From the NCBI GenBank assembly GCA_030062745.1, contig CP099852.1, positions 21,288,266-21,352,265 of the forward strand: a stretch of 64,000 nt of DNA, read 5' to 3'. This document shows, piece by piece, positions 34,474 through 47,000 of the stretch. The position numbers and the translations under genes are program-made. A model generated the notes under the pieces. It made no database searches. It was not told the DNA's origin and saw nothing but the letters and a program-made list of their open reading frames with translations. Source of the DNA: Capitulum mitella. Its lineage: Eukaryota; Arthropoda; Thecostraca; Pollicipedomorpha; Pollicipedidae. Each line of letters begins with the position of its first letter. Position 1 is the stretch's first letter.

Positions 34474-35695
34474 TTAACCCGCGCACGACCGTTGGTCCAT
34501 CTCGAACATCGGCGACTGGGTGGGGCAGTTGACTGCCCCCCCCCCCTCTAACTCACGAACGGTTGGTTGCACGATAAAAATAAGCATACCGTTGGAAAGC
34601 CTGTGAGTAGAGCTCGAAACTGGTCTCATTTTTAGTTTTAGATAATATGTAAGCAATTTACGTCCTATATATGTTTTCTCATAGCCGACTGCATGAGACC
34701 GAGAAATGGCCTGAATCTCAAGGGCTGTGACTAATAACGCATAGGTAAGGGCACCAGCGCACAAGTAAATGTCCGCGGATGCCGATACACGTCTAATTTC
34801 CTCAGATTTGTTCAATATATACGTCAAAACGTTGAGTTAAAGACACCGTAATTCTCCCGTCAGCCGTCAGTGTGCACCGCTGCCGTACGCGGTACCAAAT
34901 TGATGGAAACTAATTTTGGCGTTCCTTTATTTTCGCGAAAAAAAGACGATCTATGTAAATTTTATTGATCTTTGTGGTTCTTGTGATGGTTTCTCATGCT
35001 TAAATTCTGGAAAAATTGATTAGTTGCCAATTTACAAAGTTGGCGGAGCTTTATTCGCGAGAGCCTGTTTATTTCCAAAATATGCTACTTTTTCAAACTT
35101 TTTGAGGTTCCTGGTATTACTTACGTTTGTGCAAGCTAGTTCTGCCACTTTCTACCCATTCTGAGTAATTCATCGTCGATTTTGACGGCGGTGCATTTTG
35201 GCCCACTACAGTTATTCTTGACCTGACCTCAGGTCAATGGCTGGAAGTCACTGATACTTTGCCCAATGACGGTAACTAGATGTCTTCTTCACTCCACACT
35301 AAAAATGCTATGGAATATTCCGTCAATTTCCGAAAAAACGGCGACATGTCCTAAAAATGGACTTGACCTTAGGTCAATGACCCGGAAAATTCCGAAAAAT
35401 CTGAGATAGCAGATTTGTTGCATCTATCACGATCACTAATCCCTGAAAGTATTATTGAGATATCTTGTTTCGCGAAAAAGTTGGAGGGCGCTAAACTTTT
35501 TTTGACATAGGTCTATTTGACCTGGCCTAGGTCAGGCACCTGACGTTACCTGAGGTCAAAATTTTGACACGAGACGTAAAATTGATGGAGCAAACAATCA
35601 CAAAGTTTCGTGACTTTGTGTTTGTTGGTTCTCTCGCAATCCCAGAAAACCTCAGGGGGGGCAGTCAACTGCCCCCCCAGTCGGGTACGGGCTAA
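34474..35695 (+). mobile_element. TTAA element family B, copy B2
   Basis: Same orientation as B1 and very similar along its length. The left TTAA is at 34,474-34,477; the right one has changed to CTAA (35,692-35,695). Both subterminal palindromes are present. The minus-strand frame seen in B1 is truncated by a frameshift here. Confidence 0.85.
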
Positions 35696-35868
35696 GATTC
35701 GAAATAGCGCCCAGTGGGTGCTAATCTTTTACCAACCGGGCAGCGACACAGCTGGTGCGCGAGCCGCGAACAACGGTGGCAAAGCTCAGGTTCAAAACGC
35801 GGCTGGGGTGAAAACTGCGCTGCGGAGGGCCGAGGCGAGGTCCCATTTCAGGGTGCCAGCCGGCTTTG

Positions 35869-36085
35869 ATGTCTGGAAGCAAGGGAAAACCGCCATAGGA
35901 GTTATAAGGACGGAATCGCATTTCTCCGTTGCAGCGAATCCCTACGGACACTGTTGGCTCGTTGGGAAATTGTTTGGACGCATTAAAGCGAGTGGTGTTT
36001 GGCACACTTCTTGCTGCAGCCGTGCATCACAACCACACGGTCATGCAAAGTAGCGCGTGATTAAATGAAAACGAATTCCAGGTAA
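35869..36085 (+). repeat. Duplicated segment, copy 1 (empty site)
   Basis: Aligns with 37,316-37,497 plus 38,736-38,760: shared GGCTTTGAT(G/A)TCTG, TGTTGCAGCGAAT, TTGGCTC, GGACGCATT and ACGAATTCCA. This copy has an uninterrupted GATTAAATGAAAACG where copy 2 carries element A6. Confidence 0.7.
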
Positions 36086-36749
36086 TGTTCCGTTGTCAGT
36101 CATATCTCTGATGATCTCACCATGTGCCTCAGTGCCATGGGAATGAACATGTGTACAGGGGAGCAGACAGCCAACAATTTCGGGGGTCCTCGCCGAGCGG
36201 TGAGTCCCCTCACCTCATGTGGGACCCCTTGACGAAAATTTTACCATGACATTTTATAGGACGACCCGCAGCGGGGGCACAGCCAGCCAAAATTTGCGGG
36301 AGGAAGGGTGCTTCACCAATGGTGAGATCGTATCCTTGTGAGTGCAACCACCTGGCTCGTCTCTGATTGTCGATGATCGCAACAAAAACGGTTTTTTACA
36401 GGGGTTTCCTCTACCAGGGGTGTGGGGCACAGGCACCCATAAAGCTGAAATCGGCACCCACAACCAGACGGAGCATCCACAGCATAAAATGTTATGAACA
36501 ATTTCCTAAAATATGCTCCGCAGAGGCGTACCAAGGATTTTTTCAGAGAGGTGAGAGGGGTAGGCGAAGGCTGAAACATGTGGGTGGGCGGAAATCTTCA
36601 TCAGGCCAAACAAAGAAAATGGTTTGAACGGCCTCGTTAGCATTTGGGACACAGAGCCAAGGCCAAAATTTTTCGATTTCAAAAATATGAAATAGTATGT
36701 GCGTTTGGGCACCACAATCATTTTTAGAAAACCACACCTGTGTCTTCCA
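36086..36749. other. Intergenic, no recognised gene
   Basis: A short motif (CAGCCAA...GGG...CACC...GGTGAG) occurs twice around 36,168-36,215 and 36,290-36,330. No gene recognised. Confidence 0.35.
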
Positions 36750-37110
36750 CAGCTGTCAGGGGGCCCTCCACGGGCCGTCCGGGGCTCCTCTACAGGCCAG
36801 CGGGCCCCTCCACAGGACATAAGGCAGCCCCTCCACAGGCCGAAAGGGGACCCTACAGGCGGCAGCAGGGGCCCCTGCATGTCAGGAGAGGGCCCCTCCA
36901 GGCCGGCAGGGCCCATTGTAACGGCAGAGTGTCCCCGCACAGACCAGCAGGTGCCCACAAGCCTGCAGGGGGCCCTACAGACCTGCAAGGGGCCCCTGCA
37001 GGCCGGCAAGGAGCCTTTGCGCGCCGGCAGGGAGTCGGTCCCGTCGGTCCCCTGTAGGCCAGCAGGGGGCCCATACAGGCCAGTTGGTGGGGACCCCTTC
37101 AGGCCGATAG
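36750..37110 (+). repeat. GC-rich degenerate minisatellite
   Basis: Repeated CAGGCC(G/A)GCAGGGGCCC words with roughly 28-30 bp spacing. All long frames across it are repeat artefacts. Confidence 0.65.
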
Positions 37111-37315
37111 GGGTCCATCTATAGGCTCATCTATATATTTTACCTTCTGCCTTCTCTTGCCTACCGGTCCCAAAACATTTTGGCGATAGCTTCGATTCTT
37201 ATAAGAGTAATTTTCCTACCTTGATTGACCTCTTCAAAAGTTTCTGCGCCTTAGTATGATGTGCAGCAGCATGAACCACGTCAGTTCGCCTAATTTACTG
37301 TGAACTTCGTTGCGG

Positions 37316-37497
37316 GCTTTGATATCTGCGACACAGGAAAGACAGCAAAGATTTGCATTTGCCTGTTGCAGCGAATTACCACATAAATCGTTGGCTCCTC
37401 GGGGAACTATTAGGACGCATTGAGGCAAGCGGTATTTGCAACAGGCTGCCGCGGCCGTGCATGATAACCATCATATCGCACAAAGCTACGGCCGTCT
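37316..37497 (+). repeat. Duplicated segment, copy 2 (occupied by A6)
   Basis: Paralogue of 35,869-36,085. The homology stops at the left TTAA of element A6 and resumes at 38,736 with TGGAAACGAATTCCA, showing that A6 inserted into a TTAA of this copy. Confidence 0.7.
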
Positions 37498-38735
37498 TAA
37501 CCCTATTCACGGAGGGCTAGACGGTATGATCGATTCCGGGCAGGGGGGGGGGGGGGCGGATTCAGCTCCCCCGAGAACTCGAGAACTACACGTCCGATTT
37601 CATCGCAACAAACGGCAATCGATTTGCCATGACGTGAACTACATTTTATACAAAGAAATCTTCAAAATTTTTGAAAGGTGTGGATACAGGGGGCACAAAT
37701 GTCAAAATCAGGGGTATTTTTGGACTTCGTATAACTCCGTTGTTTATGAACCGATTTCGATGAAACTGGCATGAATCGAGGGATTATGGACAAAACTTTT
37801 ACCATTGGTACACACATCTGGAATTTTGAGAAAATTCATGGGCGTTCACAGGGTTTCAAAACTAGGATTAGTTTTCCAAAAACCGAATGACGAAAAAGGT
37901 AAACACACTTTTTTGGCTTCAGCTAGTCATGTTATGCTAAAGAAGTACAAATTGCATTACAATCTTTGTATAATGTTAGCACAGGCGGTTCCAGGGACAT
38001 GAAAAACGAACACCTGTCATGGTCACACGTTCTTTAGATCATCTTGTGACCTTTGGCCTTAAATGACCTCCAATGACCTTGGAGTCATTTGGAATGGTCT
38101 CGTGTGCATTTAATATTGTCTGTAAATGTTTTCAATTTAAAATTGTCTGTAAATGTTTTCAATCATTTGAATTCACCCTACTTCAAAAATTTCATTTTAC
38201 GGCTATTGCGACATAGGCGTACGCGCACTGACATTTTAGGTCATAGCTCCGTGACCCGACCTGATATCAAGTTGAAACTTGACACACAGGTAGAGGGCAC
38301 CTCTTTACGTGACATATGTTCCGGGTTTGGCGCTTGAAAACAGCGCCGAAATTATTGCAATAAAACCAAATTTTCACCTTTGACGTTCACCTGACATTGT
38401 AAAGTAACCTCAGGCGAAAAAAATTATATCTGCATATTGCCCAGCTCTTCAGCTATACATCCATATAAAGTGCAAAGTTTTATCTTAAAAACGTTGTTTT
38501 TGGCAGACATTTTCCTTTTACCCTCAACATGGCCAAAAATGGCATGAGGTGCCTCCCAAAAACGATGCCTGGCTCCATCCTGAGCAAAATAGAATTTTGA
38601 AAATTTGTCACGGCTTGTAGAAAAAATAGCCTAGAAAAAGTCAGCAAGTTTCGTGAAGCTGCGTCAAAGAGCCTGGAATTGGCGGGCAAAAAACCCGAGG
38701 GGGCCAATTCAGCCCCCCGTCGGGAATAGGGTTAA
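37498..38735 (+). mobile_element. TTAA element family A, copy A6
   Basis: Full-length with TTAA at 37,498-37,501 and 38,732-38,735. The DR1 position has drifted to TGACCTTTGGCCT. The paralogous empty site at 36,060-36,075 confirms that the element is inserted precisely at a TTAA that is duplicated. Confidence 0.88.
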
Positions 38736-38771
38736 TGGAAACGAATTCCACGTCATGCTCCTTTGTCTGTC

Positions 38772-41203
38772 TTAACGCTATTCCCGGAGGGCTAAACGGT
38801 ACGGTCGATTCCCGGCAGGGGGGGGGCGAATTCGGCCCCCCCCCCTGAGATCTCGAGAACTACTTGTCCGATTTCATCGCAACAAACGACAATCGATTTG
38901 CCGTGACGTGAACTACATTTTTATAACAAAGAAATTTTTAAAATTTCGACATTTGTGGATACAGAGGGGCAAAAATGTCAAAATGGGGGTGTACTTTTGG
39001 ACTTCTTATATCTCCGTTGTTTATGAACCGATTTCAATGAAACTGGCATGAATCGAGAGATTATGGATAGGGCTTTTACCATGGGTCCGCAAATCTCAAA
39101 TTTTCAGAAAATTCATCGGCGTTCACAGGGTTTCAAAAATAGGAGGATTAGTTTTCTAACAGCTGAATGAACAAAAGAGGCAAACACCTTTTTTTGGCTT
39201 CTGCTAGTCATGTTATACTAAAGAAGTACAAATTGCATTACAATGTTTGTATAATGTTAGCATAGGCGGTGCCAGGGACATGAAAAAGGGGGAACTGTCA
39301 AGGTCACACGTTTCTCACATCAACTTGTGACCTTTGACCTTAAATGACTTCCAGTGACCTTGGGGTCACTTGGCATGATCTCGTGTGCATTTAACCCGTC
39401 CCCGACTGGGGGGCAGTTGACTGTCCCCCCTGAGGTTTTTCTGGGATTGCGAGAGAACCAACAAACACAGAGCCACGAAACTTTATGTACCTTTTGCTCC
39501 ATCAATTTTACGTCTCGTGTCAAAATTTTGACCTCAGGTCAGGTCAGGTGCCTGACCTAGGCCTAGGCCAAACAGACCTATGTCAAAAAAAGTTTAGCGC
39601 CCTTTAACTTTTTTTCAAAACAAGATATCTCAACAATACTTTCAGGGATTAGTGATCATGATAGATGCAACAAATCTGCTATCTCGGATTTTTCGGGATT
39701 TTTTTCGGGTCATTGACCTAAGGTCAAGCCCATTTTTAAGACATATAGCCGTTTTTTTCGGAAATTGACGGAATATTCCATAACATTTTTAGTGTGGAGT
39801 GAAGCAGACATCTAGTTACCGTCATTGGGCAAAGTATCAATGACTTCCAGCCATTGACCTGAGGTCAGGTCACGAAGAACTGTAGTGGGCCAAAATATAC
39901 CACCGTCAAAATCGACGATGAATTACTCAGAATGGGTAGAAAATGGCAGAACTGGCTTGCACAGACGTAATTAATACCAGGAAACCTCAAAAAGTTTGAA
40001 AAAGTAGCATATTTTGGAAATAAACAGGCTCTCGCGAATAAAGCTCCGCCAACTTTGTAGATTGGCAACTAATCAATTTTTCCAAAATTTAAGCATGAGA
40101 AACCATCACAAGAACCACAAAGATCAATAAAATTGACAAAGATCGTCTTTTTTCGCGAAAATAAAAGAACGCTAAAATTAGTTCCCGTCAATTTGGTACC
40201 ACATACGGCAGCGGCGCACAGTGACGGCTGACGGGAGAATTACGGTGTCTTTAACTCAACGTTTCGGCGTATATATTGAACAAATCTGGGGAAATTAGAC
40301 GTGTATCGGCATCCGCGGACATTTACTTGTGCGCTGGTGCCTTTCCCTATGCGTTATTAGTCACAGCCCTTGAGATTCAGGCTATTTCTTGGTCTCATGC
40401 AGTCGGCTATGAGAAAACATATATAGGACGTAAATTGGCTTACATATTATCTGAAACTAAAAATGAGACTAGTTTCGAGCTCTACTCGCGACAGGCTTTC
40501 GAACGGTATGGTTATTTTTATCGTGCGACCAACCGTTCGTGAGTTAGAGGGGGCAGTCAACTGCCCCCCCCCCCAGTCGCCGATGTTCGGGACGGACCGA
40601 CGGTCGTGCGCGGGTTAATATTGTCTGTAAACGTTTTCAATCATTTGAATTCACTCTATTCCAAAAATTTCATCTTATGGCTATTGCGATATAGGGTACG
40701 CACACTGACATTTTAGGTCATAGCTCCGTGACTCGACCTGATATCAAGCTGAAACTTGGTACACAAGTAAAGGACACCCTTCTACCCCATATATGTTCTG
40801 GGTTTGGAATTTGAAAAAAACGGCGCCGAAATTATTGCAAAAAAACAAATTTTGACTTTTGACCTTGGCATGACCTTGTAAAATGACCTCAGATAAACAA
40901 AATTACATCTGCACATTGCCCAACTATTTAGCTATACATCCATATAAAGTTTGAAGTTCTAGCTTTAAAATTCTGTTTTTGGCAGACATTCTCATTTTAT
41001 CCTTCAACATGGCCAAAAATGGCATGAGGTGCCTCCCCAAACGTTGTCAGGCTCCGCACCTGAGCAAAACAGAATTTTGAAATTTTGTCACAGCACATAG
41101 AGAGAATAACTAAGAAAAGTCACCAAGTTTCGTGAAGCTGCGCTAAAAAGCCTGCAATTGGCAAGCAAAAAACTTCCGCCCCCCCTGCCGGGAACAGGGT
41201 TAA
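38772..41203 (+). mobile_element. TTAA element family A, copy A7, interrupted by B3
   Basis: The left half runs 38,772-39,394 and the right half 40,615-41,203; together they make a normal 1.2-kb A element. A perfect DR1 lies at 39,328-39,340. The interruption falls exactly in the GTGCATTTAATATT segment common to other A copies. Confidence 0.9.
39391..40618 (-). mobile_element. TTAA element family B, copy B3, nested in A7
   Basis: Inverted relative to B1. TTAA at 39,391-39,394 and 40,615-40,618 duplicates the single TTAA of the host A element (GTGCAT-TTAA-TATT in intact copies). Both subterminal palindromes are present. The 88-residue frame (plus strand, 40,276-40,542) is intact here, as in B1. 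Confidence 0.92.
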
Positions 41204-43133
41204 TCTCACCGCTCTTCTGTCAAAGCAGCATGAACGCCGGCTGGCCTGATTAAATGTAAACAGTAGCCCTCAATGGGCTGATGCCGACCGGATAACCCAA
41301 GAGGCATCATTCGCGCTCTGGCTCGGCCTTTTCCAAGAGGGGTCACCATGAGGTCGCAGATTGTGATTTCTTTGACTAGATTCTCCTGGTGATCTTCACG
41401 TTAATTCTAAGTCACAAGTCCCTAGGGTCGCCGAAGACTAAGTCACTTAGTCACTAAGTAAAGGCCGCCGCACTCTGAATGTTTGCCATTTGACTGGACT
41501 AAGAGAAAACTAAGGCCCTAACTACCAGGCCACATAGGCCTCAGGGTACCGGACTTTTGAATGCCATCTGAATCGTCGAAATCAAGACATCGATTCTCAA
41601 ATTGGGAGGCGGGGTAGAAAATGTACATCCAGAAGCTGACAGGTGACAAAACACCCCTAGAAATGCCGGGTTAAATCACAAAACGACTTGCTATATTGCA
41701 GTGAAAATATAAATCATCGGTGTTTTCCCATTTCTATCTTCGCCTCCCATCCTAGCATGACCTGCACCCTCGGAAAACAGCCCATCCATCGTAAAAAACT
41801 CAGTATCTGCCCAAAATGTTTGGCGCTCATACTTTCTCGCGGTATTCTTCTTTCAATTTCCTGGGAGGTTCCGCTCTTTACTAAATTAGAGAGCAGAATT
41901 GCGTCTATTTTACTTTACATTCAGGCCCGACAAAGCCGTTCCTATCAGTCGGTTGTATTTTCCAGCTCTTCAGCCTATCGCAACCGGCCACGATAACAGT
42001 CTGTTCCCGTTCGGAAAACCGGCATTTGGGCAGCCGTTCCGTATTTCCACGAGCGAAATGTCCCGAACTACTGGCGTCGCCAATACTCGCAAGGAATTTC
42101 GAGATTTAGCATTAGGCCCATGGCGACGGATGGAAGTAATGGACTTCAAAGCGGCGCTGGCAACACCACGTTATCTTCTGAGTGTTTCCAAGCGCCGTGA
42201 CTGATCCCAGCGGGCGGAGTTCACCGTTTGCTTCCGTTCCTCAGTAGCCTCCGGCAGTGGGAACCACGCGGTCAAGGCTCTGATTCGACGTACGGGTCCA
42301 CGGACACGTCGCAGACCAGCGGACACCCGGGGCTCCTCAAACACGCGGCTGCGCGTCCGTCGATCACGGACTGACCAGCACGGTGATGTGGTGACTTTCG
42401 CTTGTATTCCTGTCAGATGAGTTCCACACTGAGGAAACAGAGCAGGAGACATACACTGGACGAAACGGATGGAAATACCACGTGTTATGTACATTTGGTA
42501 TAAAAGATCCTTATATCCATTTTCCATTAAAGTTTGTATTAAAACGGTCTTGCCAACGCAAAAAAGTAAACATGTGGAATCCTTTTTTCCTGTTATCCGC
42601 TGAACAGCTTGTTTTGGCGCGCCGAATTTTCTCCCTCGGCAAGAAAAAGGTCACAGACACGAACACCGCCAGCGACGCCACCACCCACCACATTATGTCA
42701 CGGCATGCCATGGCCGACGAGGTGAACAGAGGACTGGGACACACGGCCTTCAGCGACTGCCTGGGATCGCATGCGCTCGGCCCAGTGTGATGAAAATGGT
42801 CACGACCTTCAGGCGGCCGCGTTCACGAGCTCTTGGCCGCGTGTTCAATCGTCGGTCTCGAGTGCGCCTAGCGGCGGACAGCGAACCTCAGCTGCCAAAG
42901 CCTGCCACTAGATGTCGGACGGCACAGCCAGTCTCCTACGCTGACCGGCCGCCGACCGCTGCGGCCGGAACGCCGTTACCACGGTAACCCCGGCTTTGGT
43001 GATGGCCGGCCGGCGGCCAGCTGACAGGGACCAGCTGACTGCCGACGGACGTCAGCAGACAGTCATCAATCGCTAGCGGCGGAGAGAAGCCGCGTCAGCT
43101 GACGGCGGCCACATCAGCTAACGTCAGCTGAGC
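41204..43133. other. 3' flank of the LUC7L3-type gene
   Basis: No gene recognised. Near 42,904 GCCACTAGATGTCGG and near 42,870 GCGCCTAGCGGCGG resemble CTCF-type insulator cores with one or two mismatches. From 43,000 to 43,133 GTCAGCTGAC-like words repeat, just beyond the proposed stop codon. Confidence 0.4.
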
Positions 43134-43207
43134 TCAGAGACGGTCGGCCGGCTCTGCAGACGGCGTGCGGGGGCCGCCCGCCCGATGCTCCTGGCCGCCA
43201 CTGCCAT
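43134..43207 (-). CDS. LUC7L3-type exon 9, C-terminus
   Basis: After a strong acceptor (CCCCGTCTCGCCGACAG) the frame reads DGSGGQEHRAGG...PADRL and stops at TGA 43,134-43,136. It is supported only by splice signal, phase and a prompt stop. Confidence 0.5.
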
Positions 43208-44002
43208 CTGTCGGCGAGACGGGGAACCACAGAGTCAGAGGACGCCGCGGCAGACGACCACCGAAAACATGGACGTCCCCCAGAGCAGATCCATAGACAG
43301 GGACTTCTGCCGCCAACAGAGCCGTCCAGAACCAGCACAGAACGGCTTGTACACACGGTCTATACCTCCTATTTATACACATTCCAGGAACTTCAACGGT
43401 GCAAGGTTAGAGGTGCAAGGCACCTCTAATGCTCCGATGCTCCGATAAAACATCGATACAGATCGCACGCCAACAGCACCGATGACCTGGGACGGCGCAG
43501 ACGCCCGAGGACATCAACAGCAGAGGTTTAAACAGCCACACACACGCTAACGCAGCAGAACTCATTAACACGCGGCATTCAAAGAGCGTCATGCGCCGGT
43601 TCAGCGACGGGACGCATCGTCTTCCCCGTGCCGCGAGACGGGCAGGGCGGCCGAGCGTGTCGATACGCACCTCCGCGGCGCCGCTCAGAGTCTCTCCGGT
43701 CCCGCGAGTGCCGCCGACTCCGACTGCGGCAGGGCGGAGTCGGAGTCAGAGTCACGCGAGGCGGTCCGTGCAGCACGGGCGAGACGGGCAAAACGTCGAG
43801 TCGGGGTTAGCTGATCAAAACGGCTGGGGTGGGCTGCCGGGATCGGCGCCTTGCCGTTCAAGAACCAGCCGAGTCGGAGGTGCCCGAGTCAAGAGTCGGC
43901 CGAGTCAAAGAATGTCGAGCTGAAACGTGTATTTTTGCACACGGCCTCGTAGAAACATTTGGCCCTAACGTCCAATTTTGCCCAATACCGGTTTAATGAC
44001 GC

Positions 44003-44055
<53 letters not shown>

Positions 44056-47000
44056 TGTACAAATGTATATATGTGCATATATCCGTATATCCAAGCATAC
44101 AGATAGTATACAGGTAGTATACAGATAACGCCACCAGATATCTGGCGGCGTCCGTGGCACATAAAGACCTATGACACAGACATTAAGACAAATGGACACG
44201 CATACAGACTGAGACAAGGCAACAGACTGACAAAATGAAACAAAACGACTGACAAGGAGGAAGAACAGGCAAACCGAGTTGGACACGCGGAGACGGACGA
44301 AGGAAGGCAGACGGAGACTGACGACAACTGACGATAACCGGCTGAAACTGACGACAACCGGCCACGGCCAGTGACAAAAAACGACAGAAAAGAGGCGACA
44401 GGTGATGGCAGACGGTGGCAACCAGTGACAGAATGTGACAGCTGGTGGCAGACGACGACGGCAGCTGGTGGCGGCCAGTGACAGACGATGCCAGCCGCTG
44501 ACAGCCGGTGACAGCCAGTGGCAGAATGTGACAGCCGGTGACAGACGACGACAGACAGCCGGTGGCGGCCGGCGACAGACGACGGCAGTGCATGAGACAA
44601 TGCCAGCCACCGACAGCCAGTGACAGCCAGTGGCGGGCGATGACAGCTTGTGACGGTTGATGACGGACGGTGACCAACCTGCGCGAGCGCGACCTCCGGC
44701 CGGAGCGGCGACCGTGCCGGTCTCGGTCACGGTCCCGGTCCCGGTCCCGGTCCCGGTCCCGGTCTCGGTCTCGGTCTCGGTCCCGGCTCCGACGCCGCTC
44801 CCGGTCCCGGTCCCGGTCCCGGTCCCGGTCCCGGTCCACATCCCGGTCCCGGCTCCTGCGCAGTAGCGGTGGGGTCAGCGAGGTCAGCGGGAGACCGCGC
44901 TGAAACGAATGCTCACAATCTGAACTAGCTCTTCCACGCAGCGGGCAGTTTGAAAACAATCAACCACGCCTTCGGAACGGCCAAACGGAAGCCACGTTCT
45001 CGGCTCCCGCCACCACGGCCTCCAACTTCCTTCAGAGCCTCCCACCGGTGGTGGCCTGCCTTCTACAAGGCGCGCCACCTTCACGACCCGTCTCGACATC
45101 ACCTGACGACCGACGCATCTGGAGTTCCGCTCCCGTCCATCAGCTGCGGCCGCCGCCCCAGGCCGGCTCACCTGCGCCGCCGGTCGGCGCCGGGCCTGTC
45201 GCGCTCGCCGTTGCGGCCGCCGCGCTCCCTGCCGCCGGACTGGGACGGCCGGTCGGCCTCGTCCCGCTGGCGGCGCTCCTTGTCGCGCGCCGCCTCCTGG
45301 TCGCGCTTCTCCTTCTCGCGCCCCTCCTGGCGGCCGGGAGCCGGTCACGCGCCTCGCCGGCGGCGAGCGCGGGTTCGCTCGACAGCCGGCCAGCAGCCGG
45401 CGCAGGGGACGCTTTCAGAGGGTGACAGTGCGGACGAGAGTCGCCGCTGTACCCGCGCACGGCGCCGACCTGGCCTCCTCGCCAACAGCGTCTCGCCCCA
45501 GCGGCAATTTCTCCAGTCACACCGTTTGGAAAAATGGTGCGAAACACGAGGCAGTGCGGCTGGATTTTTGCTCTTGGTGTCGGAGGATCAATTTGGTTTT
45601 AGAGCAGAAAATTTTGCCGAGCGTGCAAACGGCACAAACGAAAAAAAACACGTGTCTACGGCGGCGTTCTACGTCTACTTCAGTAACGACATCAAACTAC
45701 TTCCTGCTGAGTGGAGACGTCATTTGCTTGGAGGCCTGTCCGCAGCTTATAATGCGGAGTTCTGACGAAAGTACATGCACGTGCTTCTCGAGTACAAAAT
45801 GCTTTTACAGTACAAACTTCTGGGTTTCAAACCGCGACAACACAAAACGACCCTTTCCGACTTTGTGTGGCAGCGTTTCCCTCGCGCCGCTTCCGAGCCC
45901 ACCGCACCGTCTCCGCGTCGTTCCCGACGTACCCGGATCTCGTCGACGACGACCTTGAGCCGGGCGTAACCCATGTGCTGTTTGCCGGTCAGGTGGTCGT
46001 CGATCCGCTGCTGGGCGTCGCCGACGATGAGGAAGGCGCCGCAGATCTCGCACACCTGCATCTGCTTCTCCTGGGAGGCGGCCATCTCGGCGGCCTGCCG
46101 ACGGCGGGAGGGGTCAGCAGGGTGACGAGACGCAGCGGGCGCCGGCGGGGAACGCGTGGTGGACGTGGAACGCGCACTTCACACGGGGTCGGGTGAAGAC
46201 TGGAGGGCTGAAGTCGCCGAGATGAGCTCCCGGGCCACACAACACGCCCAGTTCTGAGGCCATCTGCTGCAGGAGGACGGAACACAGCAGAACACAGGCA
46301 GTCTGACTCGCGGTCGGAGCGTCTGGCAAATACGTAAGTGCGGCACGGGAAAATTCACGACGCAGTAGCTTTACTCTGGACTCTCTCTCGCACCATAACG
46401 AACAGAATCTTCGCCATTACTGATGCGACACACCAAAACGTGTCCAAACCAGCCGTGCCAACAAAACAAAACGACCAAACGATGCTGAGAGGAGCACTAC
46501 GATTCCGTCGGGCATCCCACAACCGACGCTGACAGCAGTCAGCCACCACCAAATCGGAACGTCGCCCTCCGCACGCGCCGCGTCCCGGCCAGGCCTCGGT
46601 CCGCCGCCGCGCTGGCCACAGCTCGACATAGCCAGTGTTCCAGAATCCCATGTGGGCCACGGTGCACGACAGACGAGCAGAACAGACCATGGGAGTAGGA
46701 AATTAAGGAGGCCTGACAGTGGACAACATGTAGCGAATCGAGTATTGACCGATTTTTTGTCTTCATGCTTGTCCGATGGAATTGCAGACGATCATTACAA
46801 ATACACCATTCGCATTGCTGTACGACGTCCCATCCACGAGATATTCCTGTCGAGACGTACAGCCGCCTTGAAACGCGCCCGAGGCTATGCGAAGTCACGA
46901 AACCCCCAGACGCCGGCGAGTTACGTTGGCGGCCGGCCGTTTCGCGCCATATTTCCGTGTTTAGTCGCCGTCTGCTTACTGCGACGGTTCCCGCGGTCCC

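Noticed and set aside
44183-44959. Arg-Asp-rich 258-residue single ORF as an independent gene
   Set aside because: The RD part belongs to exon 7 of the LUC7L3-type gene. The remainder reads through an intron and its GTGACAGCC repeat.
45048-45765. Long plus-strand GC-rich frames opposite LUC7L3 exon 6
   Set aside because: They are antisense shadows of exon 6 and its GC-rich introns; splice sites, phases and family similarity all lie on the minus strand.
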